From contig CM041295.1 of NCBI GenBank assembly GCA_023052935.1, forward strand, positions 104,828,711-104,892,710: a stretch of 64,000 bases of DNA. Direction: 5' to 3'. Positions 54,695-64,000 of the stretch are shown here, piece after piece (positions within the stretch are counted from its first letter, which is position 1; each line of letters begins with the position of its first letter). The position numbers were made by a program, and so were the translations under genes. A model generated the notes under the pieces. The model was not told where the DNA came from, made no database searches, and saw nothing but the letters and a program-made list of their open reading frames with translations. Source of the stretch: Piezodorus guildinii. Lineage: Eukaryota; Arthropoda; Insecta; Hemiptera; Pentatomidae.

Positions 54695-55110
54695 GTAGAA
54701 TTTTACTTACTTCCTTTGTTAAAATCAATTTAAGGACTTTTAAATAAAATTATGTTTAAAAAATTTATTATATAGTAAATACTCTGACAACAGAAATTAT
54801 TATCTTGTACAATCTCTTATTTTTATCCGTTTTTATCACTCTCCATTACCTTAATATATGTTTCTGTAAAAAAAATTGCTTTGAAATTTGTGGCACATAC
54901 GTTTCTAAAATGAGGAATTTCAGTTTCATACAACTAATCGTATTTGAGCTCTACTTACGACATACAAAAACTCAGACCTTTTTTCGAGACTCGGTAATTT
55001 GTACTCGAGGCAAACTCAAACGTGTATTTACGGTGAATACTAGGGTTTTGAATTTTCATGATGTAATACTTTTCCTTACTATATATTTCATACATAGTAA
55101 AAAAATGAGC
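54695..55110 (-). repeat. Family A repeat, internally deleted
   Basis: The reverse-strand 3' end 'TTTTACTTACTTCCTTTGTT' is followed directly by the 5' part ('ATTTGTACTCGAGGCAAACTC' to 'CTTACTATATATTTCATACA'). The middle third is absent. Confidence 0.7.
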
Positions 55111-56194
55111 TTGAATGGGAAAAAAAAATATTCAAAATTAAATAGGACTTCAGAAGAAATTTTATCTGCAACAATACATTCAAGTTTATTCCTTTTTCCT
55201 CGCTGTTCATTATCTTTTACAAATTCGTATTTTATGTAAAATAAATTCTGGATCTATTAGCTTGCATGTCTTAAAAATTCGAAAAATGTATATTTTTTAA
55301 ATTAATTTTTGTTTTTAAATTAATTATTCTTTCATATTTCCTTTTTAATTCAGCTAAAACCAAAGACGAAGAATAAAAAAAAAAAAAAAAAAAAAAAAAA
55401 ATGTATGTACATTACAATATACATATATTCAATTCACATTTCCACAATTATTTTTCCTATTGAAAAAAAAATGTATTCATATTGATTGATACAAGATACG
55501 GTGGATTGTTTATAATAAGCAAAATTAAAAGTACTTAATCGGATGAAAGTTTAAGAAAATCTAGCATAAAATTTATCTTTTTTAACTTTAACTTTATTTT
55601 ATATTATAAGCACCCTGTTTTTTCTCACTATTTATTTGTTTTATTTTTGCGGGCAGTGGTGTTTAAAATTGTTGATAATAATTTGAATAAGAGTTGACCT
55701 CTTCGATTTTGACATTATGTGTTTACTTTTCAAAGAAGAGAAAACCTAGTGATGGCTTTGAATACGTCATCACGAAGTACATTAAGTTTCTTTGTAATAT
55801 AATAAAGTTTTAACTTAATCTAATCCAGTGGAAAAGTAAGACAAAGTAAAATATTCCGAGTTAAAAATTAGGAATGCAAAGGGAGTAGCCCCTGAAAGGC
55901 TTCTTCTCATGGAATTTCCAGGTTTTTTTCCAGTTTTTTTTTTTCCTCCAGCAGAGGTTTTATAAAGTTGTTGAAATTAAATAATATTTTTATTTAAAAT
56001 GAACTTAATGACGTTTATATTGAGTAATATTCATTATTCATGTTTTGTAGAGCATATATTTATTTAATACTTTTTTAGAATTTGTTTCTTTATCGTTTCT
56101 TATGATGTATTGTGTTGTAAAATAATATCGTAGCGTTTTTAGGGGTTATTTCAATAAAAACTTCCGATTCTTAATATTTTAATTAATTATGTGA
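55111..56194. other. No gene seen
   Basis: AT-rich. Poly(A) run at 55375-55400. Nothing else recognised. Confidence 0.5.
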
Positions 56195-56330
56195 TCTGGT
56201 TATTTGATCGATCATGATTGAATTTGGTCATCAACAGTTGAAGTCTGCATTGCACCTTCCAAGTCAAAATTTCCGGTTTTGAACCTAGCGAATTACGTAC
56301 GACGGTGATTTCCCAAGTATTATAACCATA
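56195..56330 (-). pseudogene. Mariner-like transposase scrap
   Basis: Reverse strand: RFKTGNFDLEGAMQTSTVDD QIQ, the helix-turn-helix linker region, of the same subfamily as 4880-5040. Confidence 0.65.
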
Positions 56331-56504
56331 CACACTGAAATTTTTGCTAACCATCTGATTTTCTTTTTTGGAGATAAAAAAATTATTAATTTACAAAAAT
56401 TAATTTTTTGTCTCCTCCATTTTAAGAAAGAAAAGTACCATTTAAAGATCAGGAAATCTCTTGAATTTGGTTCATAAAAGCATCTTAACTTTCTCTTTTT
56501 TTTA

Positions 56505-57787
56505 TTGGATTGTCCGAAAAGTTCGTAGAGAAGTTTAAAATAAAATTTACCTTTATTTTTTCTACTAAAAATGAATCACAAAGCTAATTTTTATTTATAT
56601 GCCTTTAGTCCTTATCGTATTAACTATGTTTACACAATGAATTCGTATTTAAGACTCAGTAGTGTAGTTTATTGCAAACCAATATGAGTGACGATTCAGT
56701 TCATTTTCGGCATATTATGCTGTTCTTTTTTTAAAAAAGACAAAACGTAGCCCAATCTACAAGAAAGATTCGGGTCATGTATGGCAGCGATTCAATTGCT
56801 GATAGCACGGTTCAGAACGGGTTTTTGCGGTTTAGATCAGGAGATTTTAATTTAGAAGACCAACCCCGGGCTGGCCGCAGTTCGACTCCTGACATTGAGG
56901 ATATTGTGATGGTCATCGCAAACATTCCACGAATTACTGTCCGTGAGATAGCTGCGGAGTTAAGAGCCTGCAAATCGACCGTTTTTTTATCATCTGAAAA
57001 AGGCCGGGTAGGTCTGTCGTTGCGACGTTTGGGTTCCCCATGAGCTCAGTAAAGGAACCTTATTGAAAGGATTTCATGTTGTGATTTACTGCGAAAAAAA
57101 AAAAAAATGTGGAGGATCCAGTTTTGAAACGAGTTGTTACTAGTGACGAAAAATGGATTCACTACCTCAACACCAGCCGAAAAAAATCTTGGTGGCTGCC
57201 TGGAACGACGCCGCTCGCACCACCAATTACCGGCTTGCATCCAAGAAAGGTGATGCTCAGTATTTGGTGGGATTGGAAGGGACCCATACATTTTTAGCTC
57301 CTTCCACAATACCAAACTATAAATACGGACTTTTACAGCGCCCAGTTAGATCTATTGAAGGCAGCTATTGAAGTGAAACGGCCAGAGTTGGCAAATCGGA
57401 AAGAAGTGCTATTCCACCAAGACAACGCTAGTCCCCATGTGTCTTTAAGGACTCGGTAAAAGTTATTAAGCTTCAGATGGGAGGTTTTACATCACCCCCG
57501 TACTCTCCTGACATTGCTCCTTCGGATTTCCATCTTTTCCGTTCTCTCGAACATTTTCTACAAGAGAAGTCCTACTCTTCAGAAGATGTCAAAACGGACG
57601 TTTTATTGTTCTTCAGAAGTAAGGAATGTGATTTATGGAAAAAAAGGGATATTGGACTTTCCAAGCCGTTGGGAAAGGGTAATCGCTAACGGTGGTAACT
57701 AATATGTAAATTAAATAAACAAATTTTAAGCTGTTCATCAATTTTAATTTTTGTCCAAAGTTATCTACGAACTTTCCGACAACCCAA
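56505..57787 (+). mobile_element. Mariner element, full length with both ends
   Basis: 1283 bp. Inverted ends are TTGGATTGTCCGAAAAGTTC on the left and, on the right, the complement of TTGGGTTGTCGGAAAGTTCG. TA stands at both junctions (56503-56504, 57788-57789). Length and ends fit an intact mariner; only its transposase gene is broken. Confidence 0.92.
56684..57702 (+). pseudogene. Mariner transposase, frameshifted
   Basis: A DDE/D transposase that would cut and paste the surrounding element at TA sites. Start MSDDSVHFRHIMLFFF, then KIRVMYGSDSIADSTVQNGF, LRFRSGDFNLEDQPRAGRSS, ITVREIAAELRACKSTVF. The catalytic triad can be traced by codon: first Asp in VTSDEKWI (57145), second in QDNASPH (57421, 92 codons later, as usual), third in PPYSPDIAPSDFHLF (57510). 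Between the second and third only 89 bp remain where D34D needs 105, so ~16 bp are lost. An A-run at 57094 and at least four frame changes disable it. Confidence 0.9.
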
Positions 57788-57789
57788 TA

Positions 57790-58064
57790 GAATATGTAAA
57801 CATTATTGACCTAGTAAACTTGATTTTATAACCTTAGAGATGATTCAACTGATATTTTGAAAACCTCTAAGAACTTAATTTACAACCCATTAGTTTTTGA
57901 TCTTTGACAATTAAATTTTAAAACAATCTGCTCCACGCATTACACATTATTCACTTAAATCCTTGAGATCAAAATTTAAATAACCTGGTCAAAAGAATTA
58001 TATGGTTTCGATGGAAGCTTTTGTTTTAGATAAAATAATTCAACAATATAAATTATTTTTATTA
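57790..58064. other. No gene seen
   Basis: AT-rich spacer. Confidence 0.5.
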
Positions 58065-58235
58065 TGGAGCTCACAGCACACTACTGTTACTTAAAGCCGT
58101 TCTTATAATCGAATTAAAAACTTAAAAATGAAATTAGAGTTAACGAAATTTAGAGAACACATCTATTTTCGATTAAAACATTTATTCAAAATTATTTATA
58201 TTTGAATAATATTTTGTAGGTGAATGTTTTGCGAG
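58065..58235 (-). repeat. Family A repeat, 3' end, very diverged
   Basis: 'GCTCACAGCACACTACTGTTACTTAAAGCC' and the following AATC-rich part resemble the reverse 3' end of family A. Weak. Confidence 0.45.
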
Positions 58236-58439
58236 ACCCCACGTGATATAAGTTACTTTGCGCGTGTTTTTTTTCAACTACTAAAAAAAAATGTTTCTCG
58301 CCTTTTTTCTAATTAAGAATCACGGAATATGTTTGATCGAAATTGGTGACGGAAACACGGAGCATATCCCTAGTTATTTGTCAGAAAATGGTGTTGATAA
58401 TTGAAAATTATTAGGTTAACCCACTACTTATTAATCTAT

Positions 58440-58680
58440 ATAGAGGTCACCTGTGGTATAGAGGTTGTCATAATAGCCTAGATCTGTTTTAAGGAAGTGA
58501 AAAGTCGTGGATTATACCGTCCTTTTTTGGACACGTAAAATGGTGGTCCTGAGCCTCTGTGTTTTCAGATACTCTTTAAAGATCCCTATCCTAATTAAAC
58601 CTGGATAGACAAAATTCAGGACTCCCACTCCAGCGTCGTCCAATAAGGCACAGTAGCATTAAGTAACGAATAAATAATCA
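58440..58680 (+). mobile_element. SINE-B copy (best preserved)
   Basis: Starts TATAGAGGTCACCTGTGGTA. The body contains GGTGGTCCTGAGCCTCTGTG and AAAGATCCCTATCCTAATTA, then CCTGGATAG and CACAGTAGCATTAAGTAACG, and ends in AATAAATAATCAAA. The same family is at 21001-21236 (+) and 16885-17110 (-). Confidence 0.75.
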
Positions 58681-59429
58681 AACCATATATGGCTTAATAT
58701 TATAAGTTTAATGAGAATGAAATTTAATAAAATAAACTTTCATAGTAAAATTTTTGACAAACACAAACATTTATGAACCTATATTTAAATTATTTTTGGG
58801 GGACTTTGAGGCTCAATTAAATAAGATATGTTTAATTTATAATTAAATGAAGATGAAGGTCGGTATGAATCTAACTTAAAAATTAATTACCAATACACAC
58901 GTTGCCTTATGCTCACTGAAATAAGTATTGTAGGAGAGGTGTTGCGATGAACCGCCGAGAGATCGCACCACTCATACATTTATCAAATCTTTGTCATGTT
59001 TAAGTATTTTTGCTATATTTATTTACAATAATTTTATTATATTTATACTCATGAAATGGCTTTAAAGTTATTTGTTGTTTGTATACGAAAATTTTAACAA
59101 ACTACTTATAAAAGGCATTTTTGACAAATAAACCAATTTATTCTTGGACTTATATTTAGCTTTATGAACTAATTTGCTAAACTTAAAGAATTCGAAATTT
59201 TTTTTTGATTAATTAGAGAAATAAAAAAAAAATCCTACTAAAATATGTGAAACATTAAAACAAATAAAGATCTGTATAATTCAATATTCTCAAAAAAAAA
59301 TTTATATTAGCAGTATTGAGTGTTATTCGTTTTGCAAAATTACTTAGCTCAGGAGTTTAGTCATGAAACTTAAAATTTAGAATAAAATATATCATAGTTT
59401 AAAATTATCAGGAATAAGTCGTATGAAAA
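58681..59429. other. No gene seen
   Basis: AT-rich intron DNA. Confidence 0.5.
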
Positions 59430-59500
59430 ATAATTTTACTTTTGCCGACGTTTCGGTTCAAAGATGTGAGCCAGCATGAGGGCTCCAAACAAAAAAGATA
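59430..59500 (-). repeat. Single diverged arm of a hammerhead-like unit
   Basis: On the minus strand GAGCCCTCATGCTGGCTCAC, a loop, then GAACCGAAACGTCGGC. CTGATGA has decayed to CTCATGC, but the stem and GAAAC remain. Confidence 0.55.
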
Positions 59501-59756
59501 CATATCAATAACAATTAAACTAATTGTAAAAAAAACATAAAAAAACTAAAAATTACGGCAATGACAAAATTTGATATACTAACGTGATGATGAGTATGAA
59601 ATTAAAATTTTGAAATGAACAGAAAGGTTAAAAAATATATATAAACATACCATCAGTTAAAACTTCAATAGGTAGTATGGAGAGGATTGATGTTAAAATC
59701 CTAACGGTTTTATCCTTTAAATATAAGCTTGACTTAACAGTTTTTTTAATTATCTA

Positions 59757-60112
59757 CATTTTTTTATTTATTTATTTATAGAAATTTACAACTGTACTAA
59801 AGAATACAATAAGTAAATGTGTAGTATGAAAATAAAAAGTCATGAAAATGTCTTGAGAAAGAACTACCCAGTGGTACTTCACTGACTATTTCACTAACTA
59901 TTTTAAGAAAGTAGGTCCCGAGGCCACCTTATTTTCAGTCACCTTGGAGGGTTATCAGTGATATCTGAGGAAGATAAGTTACGGACCAGTGGGTTTGTAT
60001 GGGCAGGGAGTTTAGAATGGAAAGAGGAGTATCTATCACGGGCTATGTCTGCAACAAATGGGATGTTTAGGTCATTATGGAGGAGTTTATTTGTGACAAA
60101 ATAAGGATCTAC
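59757..60112 (-). pseudogene. Jockey-like LINE, 3' end
   Basis: The reverse-strand 3' UTR ends in TTTACAACTGTACT and TAAA repeats at 59757-59785. The ORF2 tail runs up to 60112 (…LIHNDLNIPFVADIAR codons at 60040-60100). Truncated exactly where the next copy's 3' end begins. Confidence 0.8.
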
Positions 60113-60632
60113 TTCTTTGTTTAAATTAATTATTGCAATTTACAACTGTATTATGGAATACAACAAGAAATTTTGAGTAAAATATTAAAGGCATAAAACA
60201 CCTGTAGAGAAGCTTCCCATCGGAACCACTCTAAAAATATTCTAAACAAGAAGGTATCGGGGCCATCTCCTTTTCAGGCTCGGAGGATTATCAGAAATTA
60301 AAAAGGAAAGGATTGGAACTAGTAGGTTAGAGTGGGAATAGAGTTGGTCTTGAAATGAATGGTATCTAGTTCGGGCCAAATCAGCAAAATAAGGAACATG
60401 AAGGTCTTTATGGATCAGCTTATTCCTTACAAAGTAAGGAGCATTGAGGATTTTGGATTGGATACTGGAAGAATTCGATGATTCAGTAGAGCCCCAAAAC
60501 TTTACTCCGTGAGTCCATGTCGACCTTATGATAGTCATTTATATGAGTTTTTTTTATAGTTAAGTGGAAGATTAGAACGTTTTCATCATCGTAGGTAGAA
60601 AGGAATGTGTTAAGATGGGGTGAGATATCAGC
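60113..60632 (-). pseudogene. Jockey-like LINE, 3' end with internal deletion
   Basis: The reverse-strand frame 60538-60242 reads WTHGVKFWGSTESS, SKILNAPYFVRNKLIHKDLH, VPYFADLARTRYHSFQDQLY, ISDNPPSLKRRWPR. Just upstream, 60590-60632 has ADISPHLNTFLSTY, the run-up to the catalytic box, so some 350 bp between are deleted. Confidence 0.8.
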
Positions 60633-60639
60633 TGTATAA

Positions 60640-61290
60640 ACTGTGTAAAGTTAGTCCCCACTTCGACTATTGTTGTACGTTATACGACAGTTTTCTGGGG
60701 ATCTCGAGGTAAAAATAAAACGCTTAATTAATTGATCTGTTCGATTCATCATCGGGGTCTCTAGGTACACCTCCGTATCTCATTTTTATGGCGAATTAAA
60801 GTTGCTTTACCCTTCTAATCGTCGCAAGTATTTCCTCGCATTATTCCTTTACCATGTTATCCAATCCCGCCGCCCATAATACTTTTTTGACCACCTACAA
60901 TTCAAATCCTCTGTCCATCCTCGTTTTACACGGTCCAGGCCTTCAGATTTATACAGTACGGCCCACCGAACTGCACATTTCGACAGGTCTTTTCTCATTC
61001 GATCCTCAATCCTATGGAATTCTATTCCTCCTACCATCCGTCACTCCAACTCTCTTTCAACGTTCAAATCCAGCATATTTAATCACTCAATGAATATCCA
61101 GGCTCAATAGAATTGTAAATAAGTTTTTTTTTATTTTGTTGTGGTTGTTGTTTTCTTCGTATTTAAATATGTCTAGTTTATATGAGTAATTCTTAACTTG
61201 TTTATATCTATTTAATATACATTAAGACTCCAAAGCACACTTTGTAAATTCTGTATATTTTATTCTAAAGGGACATGTCCCAGGATAATT
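60640..61290 (+). pseudogene. CR1-like LINE, 3' end
   Basis: Plus strand: the FYGELKLLYPSNRRKYFLAL and RRP region at 60785-60870, then QFKSSVHPRFTRSRPSDLYS, RTAHFDRSFLIRSSILWNSI read with frameshifts. The 3' UTR carries the perfect palindrome GGGACATGTCCC (61270-61281). Close to the 13036-13650 copy. Confidence 0.85.
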
Positions 61291-61314
61291 AACATTTTAT
61301 TTATTATTATTAAA

Positions 61315-61440
61315 GAATGGGTCCTTGGACACTACCTTGAGGAACACCAGCAAACTGATTAAAAAGGGATGAATAGGAATCATTATGATTTACTTTGAAG
61401 TATCATTCAATAAGGTAGGACTGGATGATAAGGAAATATG
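61315..61440 (-). pseudogene. Jockey-like LINE RT motif B scrap
   Basis: Reverse strand: NDSYSSLFNQFAGVPQGSVQ, GPIL, the GVPQGS box. It lies only 167 bp before exon D. Confidence 0.8.
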
Positions 61441-61606
61441 TAATCCTCAAAATATGTACAATATCAGCTCTACTTTCCTAAAAGATCTTAGAAATGTAAT
61501 ATATATTCGGTTTCGCTACACCTATATTATAATTACTATTATACATTATTGTATAATTATCAACAATTTATTATTATTATTTTAACTATTGTATTATATT
61601 TTTTAG
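61441..61606. other. Intron end before exon D
   Basis: AT-rich; polypyrimidine-poor acceptor ATTATATTTTTTAG at 61593-61606. Confidence 0.6.
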
Positions 61607-61751
61607 TTGGAGGAGGAGGGAAACCAGAGTGTGAGCTTTCTTAGTTTCGTACCGGTCATTGATGACGATGGGAAATACCTCACGTGCCGTGCTGAAAACC
61701 CCTGGATACCAGACTCTGCGTTAGAGGACAAGTGGAAACTAAACGTTCATT
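61607..61751 (+). CDS. Sidestep-like protein, exon D (end of the Ig domain begun by exon C)
   Basis: 145 bp after TATTTTTTAG and before GTAAGT; enters phase 0, leaves phase 1. It encodes LEEEGNQSVSFLSFVPVIDD, DGKYLTCRAENPWIPDSALE, DKWKLNVH. The D.GKYL.CRAEN block holds the tyrosine-corner and second Cys that complete the Ig domain begun in exon C, and P.SA.ED.W.L.V is the standard domain end of Side proteins. The junction exon C-exon D (…RIAKT-LEEEGNQSVS) is in frame. The next exon is outside the window. Confidence 0.93.
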
Positions 61752-61846
61752 GTAAGTCAATTTAATGTATTATAATAGAGATATTTTATTCAATTCTAAT
61801 TTTTTCTCTATCACACCAATGGTAATAAAAAAAAAAAAAAAAATAC

Positions 61847-61926
<80 letters not shown>

Positions 61927-62164
61927 TCTTATTTTGAGTAGGATGTTTTCTACTGATTATAATTAAAAAATGTTGCCTGTATATATTTATGTTCGTACTA
62001 AATGTATTATATTAAAAAAAATATTCATAGGTCAATGAAATGAAGTCATGTACATATACCATAATAACTAATTTTAATGTATAAATTGAAAAAAACAAAT
62101 GAAAATCATGGAAAACTTATAAGAAACAAAGAATCTAACTTAAGAACTTGAGAAATATTTAAAA
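61752..62164. repeat. Intron start with A-runs and (TA)n (61828-61922)
   Basis: GTAAGT donor, then two A-runs and a TA tract of ~62 bp. Nothing else seen to 62164. Confidence 0.8.
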
Positions 62165-62290
62165 AAATGCAAAATGTAGCACTTCCTTTCAGTCAATTTC
62201 GGTGAAAAAGTAGCAGTAACATTTTGGGTGTATTGTTGCCTAAAAAAATTAAGATTTTAAGTTTCGTACGCCTCTTCGCACACCCTTACA
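62165..62290 (-). repeat. Family A repeat, short diverged piece
   Basis: 'TGCAAAATGTAGCACTTCC' through 'AGTAACATTTTGGGTGTATTG' to 'CGTACGCC'. Confidence 0.6.
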
Positions 62291-63125
62291 ATACATCTAA
62301 ATACACAATACATAAATCGTAATTTTTTATTTAACTACCAAAATATTCACTAGTAATAATTTATATGGCAGAACGTTGGCTGGGTCAGCTAGTATTTCTA
62401 TAGAATATATTATAGAATATTATTTAAATAAAAATACAACTATTAGAATGCAATTAAATATACTTTTCCATTTTGAACCGTATCCTGATTACAATAAATG
62501 TCAATTGTTAAGAATCCTTTCGACGAGAATAGCGACTTTAACTTACAATAAAAAAAAATCAAAACAGTCCCTCAAATATAAAAATCGGGCATATTCTTTG
62601 AAATAATAAAACTAGTCCTTTTCGTGCGTACCCCACCTCTCCCTCTTTATGACAGACTTATGGTATTTCGGACCGATTCTTGCATCGGGAAGAGAGTTGC
62701 AATATTAAAAAGTGTCCTTTTTAGTGTGATAATCCTAGTTACCTGTGATTTATTTCGATTCGTGTCCTTTTAAGAGGAGAATCGAGTCAAAAATAGAGGT
62801 TCTCTTCCATTTTGAACCGTAGCCTGGTAAAATTAGTCCTTTTCGGGCGTAGATTGTACAAGATTGTTTTAGTAAAATAACCCATTTTATTGCAGTTTGT
62901 AATGAAACTACTCCCTCGTTGCAAGCACTTCAATGATAGTTTGAGCTTTGGATATCCTTAGGCAATCTTCTATCTGGAAGCCTTTTAAGGAGAAAAAGTT
63001 ACAAGGTTACAAGCAAGTGATTTCCTATTCGGATCGTATTGCTTCATTAATATTTAGTTATTGATTTTGAACAATTAAGTACAAAGTAATGTAAAAATTA
63101 ATAAAACAATAACGAAAATAAATTA
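62291..63125. other. No gene seen
   Basis: AT-rich. A direct repeat with 'AAACTAGTCCTTTTCGTGCGTA' (62600) and 'AATTAGTCCTTTTCGGGCGTA' (62830), each preceded by 'CCATTTTGAACCGTA.CCTG' (62470, 62807), suggests a local duplication of ~40-150 bp. Confidence 0.45.
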
Positions 63126-63935
63126 AAAAAATCTGGTGCGGGCAACACACGACTTTCACTTACCTCCATTTTTAAAATCAATGAAAGAATTTTCAATTTT
63201 CAATTTTTGTTAGAGATAAAAATACGTGAAACTATTAAGGAATTAATCAAATTGAATTTCTATAAAAACATGTGTTTTATTAAAAAATCTATTATATTAT
63301 TATCTAAAATAATCAGTTAGTTTTATCTTCTTCTCATCACTCTCTATTAACTTCTAAAAGCTTGTGTATGAGATGATATTTTTTCTAAAATCTTTAGCTT
63401 TCCAACGGTATATCATACATGTATATTACTGTTCTTATGTTCAAAAACAAAAAAATTGCATTAAAAAATATTTTTTCTGTTTTCTCCTTTAGTTGGGTAT
63501 CGAATTTATTCAATTTATATATTTTGGCATTTAAGCCCTGTCAGACCATTTTTTTCCAAATAAAACCCACATGATATTAAAGTCCATTAAATTTTACATC
63601 GATATAGCGAGTTTAATCAAAATCGTCGGAACCGTTTTCGAGAAAATCGAGAAAAGGTGCAAAATGCATGGTATAAAGTGCCTCTTCTGGTAAGCTCATT
63701 TTGATGAAAAAAGTTTTGTCACGTCTCGGGCATATAGTTGTCTTAAATATGAAATTTCAGTTTCATAGGACTTACCGTTTCCGCCCGGGAGTTACCACAC
63801 ACACACAGACCTTTTTGCGGGACTAGGTTTTTTGGACTCAGGGGACCCTAAAACGTGTATTTCCGTTGAAAACTGGAATTCGAAAATTTTCACGATCGCA
63901 ATACTTCCCCTTACTATATATAGTAAGTGAAAGTA
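63126..63935 (-). repeat. Family A repeat, near full length
   Basis: The reverse-strand 3' terminus 'GGCAACACACGACTTTCACT' at 63141 runs to the 5' end 'TATATAGTAAGTGAAAGTAAAA' at about 63935. One arm of the CTTACTATATATAGTAAG palindrome is kept. Confidence 0.88.
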
Positions 63936-64000
63936 AAAATATTTTTTCCTGTTTTCTTCTTTAGTTGGGTATCGAATTTATTCAATTTATATATTCACCT
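63936..64000 (-). repeat. Family A repeat, second copy entering from the right
   Basis: 'TTTTTTCCTGTTTTCTTCTT' and 'TAGTTGGGTATCGAATTTATT' are family A middle sequence, so another copy abuts the previous one head to tail and runs off the window. Confidence 0.75.

Noticed and set aside
54805..55239. 144-codon open frame
   Set aside because: It runs across an internally deleted family A copy. The same family elsewhere has stops in this frame, so it is not a gene.

Overview
This is a non-coding-rich stretch of an animal nuclear genome, almost certainly an insect. It is strongly AT-rich. The host signal is four short exons with proper GT/AG borders encoding an immunoglobulin-superfamily (sidestep-like) cell-surface protein. 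The rest is dominated by degraded transposable elements of insect type: mariner, hAT, jockey- and CR1-like LINEs, RTE-like LINEs, a Penelope-like element, a solo LTR and tRNA-derived SINEs. The repeat spectrum would suit a hemipteran, but the sequence does not prove that. I see no bacterial genes, CRISPR array, rRNA or free-standing tRNA gene.

Host gene: exons at 17839-17949, 27947-28150, 32179-32330 and 61607-61751 (all + strand) have compatible phases (1-1, 1-1, 1-0, 0-1) and join into one reading frame. Together they cover one whole Ig domain (exons A+B) and a second whole Ig domain (exons C+D). Signal peptide, first Ig domain, later Ig/FN3 domains and membrane anchor lie outside the window. 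Introns are about 10.0, 4.0 and 29.3 kb.

1-17.8 kb, upstream or 5' intron: jockey, CR1-like and mariner fragments; several copies of an abundant repeat here called family A; a 1.33-kb hAT element with a perfect 8-bp target duplication; a solo LTR candidate; a 1.9-kb element with long inverted ends; an RTE-like fragment between ~190-bp direct repeats; and two large hairpins carrying a hammerhead-ribozyme-like core.

17.8-32.3 kb: exons A-C. Between them lie a long-inverted-repeat DNA element with a helix-turn-helix remnant, two mariner remnants, a CR1-like 3' end, and a Penelope-like element with a recognisable GIY-YIG endonuclease C-terminus and inverted pLTR-like units.

32.3-61.6 kb, the large intron: dense family A copies including a head-to-tail pair, a hAT MITE nested in family A, stacked LINE 3' ends on the minus strand, an RTE-like reverse transcriptase with an apparently identical 678-bp internal tandem duplication, a SINE with perfect target duplications, and a 1283-bp mariner with both ends.

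The most unusual theme is the recurring unit 'CTGATGA - hairpin - GAAAC' in inverted-repeat contexts (9961-10202, 15582-15744, 53093-53200, 44350-44450, 59430-59500). A degenerate version sits in the terminal units of the Penelope-like element. I infer that these are Penelope-type terminal repeats with hammerhead-like RNA motifs, with one deviation from the canonical core. Family assignments are from eye-read translations only; no search was run.
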